NCBI GenBank assembly: GCA_001695595.3
Contig: MBPM02000043.1
Span: forward strand, 558,001-622,000
Direction of reading: 5' to 3'
DNA from: Plasmopara viticola
Lineage: Eukaryota > Oomycota > Peronosporomycetes > Peronosporales > Peronosporaceae
Length of the DNA: 64,000 nucleotides
Position 1 is the stretch's first letter. Each line of letters begins with the position of its first letter. The notes under the pieces are model-generated. The model saw only the letters and a list, made by a program, of their open reading frames with translations. It had not been told where the DNA came from and made no database searches. Made by a program: the position numbers and the translations under genes. Shown in pieces: positions 58,053 to 64,000 of this stretch.

Positions 58053-59427
58053 CCTTGGCAGCGCCATCTTTCCATCCTCCAGCAAATATTCTAAATCCGG
58101 GCCTAGCAATTTTTGAAGATGTGGTGCCCCATTCTGGTATTTTGCTTAAGGCACGAATGTTGCGAAAGTTGCGTCGTCGCTTGGCCAAGAATGTCTTCTC
58201 CTTTAAACAAATCTAAGCATCATAGCCGTCTCTTGTGGATACTGGTGGAACGGCAGGTTAATGATTTCAAGAAACGCCGCGTGGACTACTTTTCCCACTT
58301 CATTTACTTCATCTTTGAAGCCTTTCGCTCTTCATCCACCCAATCTTCTGACTTACCGCCGTGGGAAGCCAGAATCTCTCCACATCGCCAATGTGCTTGT
58401 TCTGGTCAAGCTATATTGGCTTCTGAGATGTCAGCTGATTGTTAATTCGACCGTAAGAAGTTTTAGCGCTCATCGTGGTAGGGCCTGAAGGCGCGGGTCG
58501 GTTAGGTTGCTGCATTATATACCTTGCAGCGTTATTTATGATGGCTGTCGGATTTTTCGCCATCAGTCTTTGCGCCAAATTAGATGGTCTATTCGTTGCC
58601 GCGAAAACCGGAGATCTGTTCAAATTCGACGGAGCATGCACAACTTCTTATCCAACGTCGGGGTGATGCTTTGGTTCGTGTTACCTTTCGATTGGTCTAA
58701 GCTCTTCGAAGCTGCTTTAATTGCACTTTCATGGTGGTGATTCACTGCCGTGGGTTCCGCAGATTCGTCAAATTCTACAAACAAGTGCATGAGTTTATCG
58801 ACTGTTACTAGATCCTCTCGCTAGAAACTTTCGTCAACGTGTTCGATTTTGTCGAGTTGTAGCACTTTCTGGGTGATCAGCTGGTTGTTAAGTCGACCAT
58901 CTGGAACTTTGGCGATAATCGTGGAGGATTCTGAAGGCGCGAGTCGGAAGTCGTGCTGCTTTACAAATCTTGCAGCGTTTTACACGATGGCTGTGGGACG
59001 TTTTGTCTTCAGTCTTTTTCTTGATACTAATGATATTTCGTTTGCCACCGAGACCAGAGACTTGTCTAAACCTGGCGGAGTACGCTCTACTTGTCAAGCC
59101 ACATTGTTGGGCGTAAAAACGATGTGCTGACGTTTGCTGCTTCTTAATAGGTTTGAATTCTTCGAAGCTACTTCAATTGCACTTGCTTCTCCCCCCGAGC
59201 TGAGGGCGTCAGCTCCAAAAAGGTTTGGTCGCCGAGAGCGTTGAGTCGTCCTTCAGGTTATTACTTTCTCGGAGAACTCGACTTTGCAGCACTTCTTTCA
59301 CTGTGTCAACGGATGCCGTAAAGTAACATCCAGGTGCATGTTGAGACTGATCCTGGTCAAATCCAGCAGCTGTTTGGCCGCCGGCTGCGACAAGAACCGC
59401 GACAACGACGTCATATGCACCGCGCAC
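58053..59427 (-). pseudogene. Duplicate of the 18.3-19.9 kb effector pseudogene
   Basis: It shares with its sister the start change to GTG (59425-59427), the upstream ATG at 59460, the RVLR motif and most stops and frameshifts, so inactivation preceded the duplication. The front ORF (59209-59460, 83 codons) is open and ends after TKPFWS. An 88-base deletion near 59195 and indels near 58320-58365 are private to this copy. The 3' end of the gene is missing because the duplication starts inside it at 58053. Confidence 0.85.
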
Positions 59428-59525
59428 GAAGATGATAAGCAATGATAGCTGAACAATCATCAGGTATATCTACACCTGATATGCCGGTATCGGGTACTGT
59501 AAATGCTTAAGATTTGGTAGAGTGT

Positions 59526-59855
59526 CGTATTGTATTGTATTGTATTACGTTATCGCGTTGCCAAGTTATGCACGTGCTAGGCTCTATGGCTAGTCCACGG
59601 CATAGAGTGGTGTCCGCATACGTCGGGTCTCGTTCGGCGGGCAGTGCATCCAGCACCGAGGCCGTGAGGGTCTTCCATTATTTTGTGTAGTTCTGACTTG
59701 GTAAGAGCCCAGGTGGCGCCCTGGTGCTGGAGACCGTCGCGTCGAGGGTGAGACTCGTTAGAGACCTGCAGATGCCCGAGAGCACCTGCCCGAAGCGCGC
59801 GAGCATTTAGCCCCCGCGCTTGGAAGGAGGGCGTCACCCCAACCTTTTCCGAAAA
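59526..59855 (-). mobile_element. Short LINE-derived element, copy E, with known empty site
   Basis: A minus-strand element with the shared leader, both deletion junctions and TACAA-repeat tail. An 8-base target-site duplication (TAGAGTGT) lies at 59518-59525 and 59856-59863. The other copy of the segmental duplication has the uninterrupted target near 20018-20035, which proves insertion after duplication. Its long ORF (59577-59837) leaves the LINE frame after the second junction. Confidence 0.95.
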
Positions 59856-61360
59856 TAGAGTGTAGTATGTGCGTAAATAATTTTATATAATCAACATTTG
59901 TGGCGCTCGACTGGTTTGTAAATTTTTCGGCGCTCCTGACCGTCTATCGTTTTATTGCCTTGAAATTAAGATTCTTGTTATAAGCTTTGACTGTGTGTAC
60001 ATGAGCTGTGCTGATACAACGTAGATTTCTACGCAATATATACAAACAAGTAACTACGAAATAATGTATTTGTCTTACTTACCAGCGACGACCATATACT
60101 CAATGCTTTCTGTTTTCTAAATGACAGATTGATAGCATAAAGCAAAATGATCATTACCAGATCTAGTTAATCACCTAGATGACGTTATGTAGCAAGCTAA
60201 GCATGGCACAATGTATTCATATCCCGTACCTCAAGTCGTAATTCGAAAATGAGTTCATCGACAAACGTCGCACACGGTAATTATAAACAGCGCTCACAGG
60301 AACCTTCAATCGCTTTTAAGCGCCGCAAAATGCTACGAATAAGCTCCTTGACGTAAATTGACAGTTGAATATGTCACTTTTTGCAGCTTAATGTATACTT
60401 AGGGCCGATTTTCAGTTTGATTTTATCGGAATTAACGCTTGCAAAGCGCTCTCGTGTTAGTAATATCTTTGACAAAGTTGATTGTATCGTACATATAAGC
60501 CAAGATGCGACCAAATGTATACAATACTAGATTTCGCACTCTTTTCCATGTTTGAATACAGCAAAATGAAGCAACACTGAGTGCTCAGGAAGAGCGCAGC
60601 TTAAAATGAGAATACTATAGGGCGAAAGCCTAATCAGAATTTGCAATACGAAAGAGGTTATATAGTTTTAAAAGGAACTGCAGAGCACCAATGTATAAAA
60701 AAATAGAGCAGCGTCACAAGCAGGATAGAGTTGGAAGCTATTGTTCAAGTAGCGTCATTAAATCAGCTATAGGTATTACTAAGGTTTTACAGCGTATTCA
60801 GCAAAGGATGTGAACACCGCACATCGATGCTTTAGTATCCGTCATCTCTGCACATTTTTCTCGGTTAGCAACGCGAGGAGCGGGTAGGTCGAATCTTTTA
60901 GACAATAAATTTTTTTTTCTTCCGCAAAAGCGCCTGCAGATATTACGATTAAAATATAGTTACGATAAGTGATATGCCTTATCGCATTTTTCTGCTAGAT
61001 TTGGGTTAAAAAAGTTTTGACGCTACATTGTTACCGCCAAGCTTTGTTTGTCTTTCTTCAAGCGGGGCAGTAAGTGTACTTTTAAATAAGAATATAACAA
61101 AAGCTGATGATTTGCAATGTAGGGCGTCTCTATCATATTATTAGTGATAGCTTGGGGTCGCTATTTGTAATTTCGAAGTAGGTAGTACCCGTTGTCTGGT
61201 TGAAGAGGGCTATAACCCTACTTCTTCTGTAGCGATAATTGTAAGCTTTTGCTGCTTCACCGATCGTTCAGAGTTTGCTGATATTTATGCGTGCGTCCGG
61301 TTTGAGCAAATTTGGCTTCGAAGAAGACATCGGGTAGATTACTAATCTAAGTCAGACAAA

Positions 61361-61567
61361 ATGAAACTTGTAAAGTTTGCTTTCTTTATGCCTTATCTGT
61401 TCCGACAACAAGGTGTACGAAATAAAAATATCAATCATATTAGCTCGATCGAGACATCATCAGTAGTTCATTTGTTAGACGATGCCCGACAATTACGCAA
61501 AGAAAATCGGAGTCCCGATACTTTACGCTTACGCGGAGAATGTCTAACGGCGATTTGTGACCCCTGA
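61361..61567 (+). CDS. Small unknown ORF (68 aa)
   Basis: ATG-initiated, 68 codons, ending CLTAICDP, with a basic and hydrophobic N-terminus (MKLVKFAFFMPYLF) too short and charged to call a signal peptide with confidence. The matching frame at 21530-21736 is open but lacks the ATG. No domain is recognised; it could be a fragment of a decayed element. Confidence 0.25.
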   Translation: MKLVKFAFFMPYLFRQQGVRNKNINHISSIETSSVVHLLDDARQLRKENRSPDTLRLRGECLTAICDP

Positions 61568-62024
61568 ACGGCGAGGAGATGGCTGATGTACTACATATGA
61601 AGTTAGAAAAAAGAGCTTCTGAAATGCGCCGTCACAATTGATCTAATATATTTTTAGAAGCATACAAAACTTACTGCCTGTTCGCAATTTACTCCAGAAG
61701 CAATCTCGAGAGATTTGCTCTACCGAAATACGATTTATTGTATTCGCAGCATCTGTCATACTGGGCATTTTAAATAAAGTTTGGTAAGTAGGTGACCAGC
61801 TCAATTGCGACCGCTCACCACCAGTCATTTGCTCAAACCGAGTTATGTTGACGGCAAATCATTGACGTCAAAGTGAACGTTCAACAAGCACAAAAAGCCG
61901 ATAACTTATACCCATATCATAAATGCACAGGTAAGCGTTAATACGACGTCCTGTAGGGTGACGTCTTCAGACGCATATCAAAAAGCCACATGGAAATATA
62001 TTCAGTGAGACTTCATATGCGTGA

Positions 62025-62260
62025 GACCATACCGACTGCCGATCCGATAGAAATAACTTCATAGCGGGAGATATAAGTGCAGCAGAGGGGGACATCGCGA
62101 TCATAAGCCGTTGCGAAGCGTAGTTTCTCCAGAGCACAAAGTCTGCACTGATACATTTCCAGCAGCGTAATGGCTCCGTTAATCTTTTAGTGGGGTTGCA
62201 TCTGACGACGATTCCTCCCGCTGGCACACATTGCATGTAAGCTTATATGCGTCGGCTCTA
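62025..62260 (-). pseudogene. Ty3/Gypsy integrase relic, duplicate copy
   Basis: This is the duplicate of 22190-22425. Here the core-start segment is open in one frame together with the preceding Pro-rich link (RLTEPLRCWKCISADFV). It shares frame breaks with its sister. Confidence 0.55.
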
Positions 62261-64000
62261 TCATAATATTAAGACCATTATGGCGCAGCCATAAGTCTTC
62301 ATTAGATCAAGTTGACCGTGTCGCGAGCCTCTTCGTTTTTGAAACATCGGTATAATGAATCGCAGTCGTATTGAAATGCGACAGCTCTTCTTTTATTAGG
62401 GGCTGATTTAGCTTGCGCTTAACCGCACCGAAATTTTCTCGTCCAAGGTTTTTGGCTTGAGTTTGCTCACCGCCTGGACGAGAGTTCGCGAAATAAAATT
62501 GTTTTGCTATTTCCTAACTTGTGCTTCACATCGAAGCAATACATTGTGTAAAACGATGCCACCTAGTACATTTTGTGCGAGAGATGCGGCGGATGTGTCG
62601 CAGTCCGTTGTGACGCTTGTAAGCATAGATAGCGTGCAGATTACAAATAGCGTGTGAGCTTGAAGCGAGCACACTTGATCAAATGTAGCTCCTTGTTTGC
62701 ATCAAATTTGGCAGACATACGTCTGCTCGGAGCAGTCGCAAAATATGGCTTGTCACCGTCAACACTGAATTCCTTTACCGAGTCAGGCACGACCAAGATC
62801 GACACTTAAAACAGGCTTATCTTGACTTTGTCAACGAATGACTTCGGGGCTCCCAAAACATTCTGCCTCATTCCTAAGTGGTCGAACAGTGGCTTAGCCC
62901 CTTTTGATTAATGTTTGTGAAAGCAATTAGCAAGCCCATCCAAGTCTTTTTGGCTCATTTAACTTACTTTGAAGTCTCGACTTACGGGGGACCTGCCCGA
63001 TGGCCATGCCCTTCAATAAAACTATATAGGCGCCGAAGGTTACTTTAACTTCGTAGATATCTTGATGGTGAGCATGCACTTAAGCACTATTCGCAAGTGG
63101 TCAATATAATTTCACGTCTGTTTTGTGATCTGTGCGTCTACGTAAATCGATTTTGTGAAAACATGTTTGTGTACATTGCCTGTGGGACCTTAGCAATTGC
63201 AACCTTGACGTTTGAACGTCCTAGGCGCACTTAAGAGCCTTTGGATCTTGATCTACCACTCTCTGTGCATACTCGGAGGTCTCACCTTGGTCAATATTAT
63301 GTCACTTTTTCTCATGATAGGTTGATATTAGTCTTCGAATAAGTCGAGTGCAATTTGCATTTAATGTTCTTCCATGTTGTTTTTGCAAAGCGTCATTTTC
63401 AAAAATCGACGTCTGTGTCGGCAGGAGGCCGCATGCACAGAATAATGGTTAGGGATCTTCACTTACAGTTCGGCTTTTTGACATTCAGTGTCGGCGTGAA
63501 GTAAGGGGATTTACTTTTCAAACTTTTTTATGTTATGCTTTGCTCGAAAGAATGCCTGAACGACAATAAGACTGCTCGTATGGTTAAATATACCACTGCT
63601 TTGTCATGCAATACTTACTTCCTCGAATCGATCTAATTTCATGGCGTTCATATAACAAATTTCGTTCTGTCTTCACTTATTTAACAATTTTACTAATGTT
63701 TTCTCCGTGTCGGAATTTGCTGGCATGCATAGACTTTGAGCCCTGAGTAATTAGTAAAATAGCAAAAGTATCGCTCTAAAAGCAGACAATGCGTACTAAC
63801 TTATTATATTGTTAACAGCTCCGAGCTTTAACTTATGGTTTAATTTTCGTCAGCTTTTGCAATATTCTCATTGAAAACGTTTATTACTGCCTCGCTTGGA
63901 GAAAGACAATTAAACAAAACTTCATAATATAGCGTACCGCAGCAAAAAGGTGAGACATAGCATACCCTCTAGCCTAACAATACATCAATCGTGCTTCTGC

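Larger units (their letters stand above)
58053..63954. repeat. Segmental duplication, right copy (5.9 kb)
   Basis: A direct copy of 18462-24105, about 39.6 kb away. It is longer mainly because of the LINE derivative at 59526-59855. The part right of the effector pseudogene (59860-63954) has no intact gene. A conserved 68-codon ORF (61361-61567) and a Gypsy integrase relic (62025-62260) are its only coding-like content. The window ends 46 bases past the boundary. Confidence 0.95.

Noticed and set aside
57865..58188. 107-codon minus-strand ORF crossing the duplication boundary
   Set aside because: Its right part is in the wrong frame for the effector pseudogene, and its left part has no recognisable domain. 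The fusion is most likely accidental.
1..64000. tRNA, rRNA or CRISPR
   Set aside because: GTTCGA-like strings were inspected and none sat in a plausible cloverleaf. No rRNA-like sequence or regularly spaced repeats were seen. A covariance search would be decisive.

Overview
This window looks like repeat-rich nuclear DNA from a plant-pathogenic oomycete, most likely a downy mildew such as Plasmopara. The evidence is a set of RxLR-type secreted effector genes. One belongs to the WY-repeat class. The others share an N-terminus beginning MRGAYYVAIALLV, a style I associate with Plasmopara viticola; the species is an inference. Only two genes look intact, both intronless effector genes on the minus strand: a 535-codon WY-type gene (9100-10707) and a 715-codon gene with three internal repeats (27936-30083). 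I recognised no housekeeping gene, tRNA or rRNA.

Layout. 0-10.7 kb: an old, rearranged tandem duplication (1790-7309 against 7378-10026). It carries a truncated effector pseudogene and the intact 535-codon parent. Two LINE-derived insertions and two strong hairpins lie in the left copy. 10.7-18.3 kb: mostly decayed sequence with effector relics and a Ty3/Gypsy integrase tail. 18.3-30.1 kb: the main effector cluster, with pseudogenes at 18311-19929 and 24448-26126, two colliding fragments at 26681-27159, and the intact 715-codon gene. 30-43 kb: a gene desert with Gypsy protease, reverse transcriptase and integrase relics and a perfect 30-base inverted repeat. 43.9-51.5 kb: a LINE copy, a short LINE derivative, a decayed Copia gag/protease/integrase and a 58-base inverted repeat. 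52.4-55.2 kb: an effector relic abutted by a MULE transposase pseudogene. 58.05-63.95 kb: a direct second copy of 18.46-24.1 kb, including its effector pseudogene.

The most unusual system is a family of short elements built from both ends of a non-LTR retrotransposon. Four copies (3277-3597, 5882-6117, 46536-46862, 59526-59855) share the same two internal deletion junctions and end in a (TACAA)n-type tail. Each is flanked by its own target-site duplication. One has a clean empty site in the other copy of the 5.6 kb duplication. A longer relative at 43894-45044 keeps the endonuclease start and the reverse-transcriptase end.

The second theme is birth and decay of effectors. Paralogs of the 715-codon gene carry one, two or three copies of a repeat of about 148 residues. 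Their RxLR motif runs from canonical (RVLR) to degenerate (QVLQ, GVLQ), and all except the intact gene carry stops or frameshifts. All calls come from reading the sequence and translations by eye; no database search was run.
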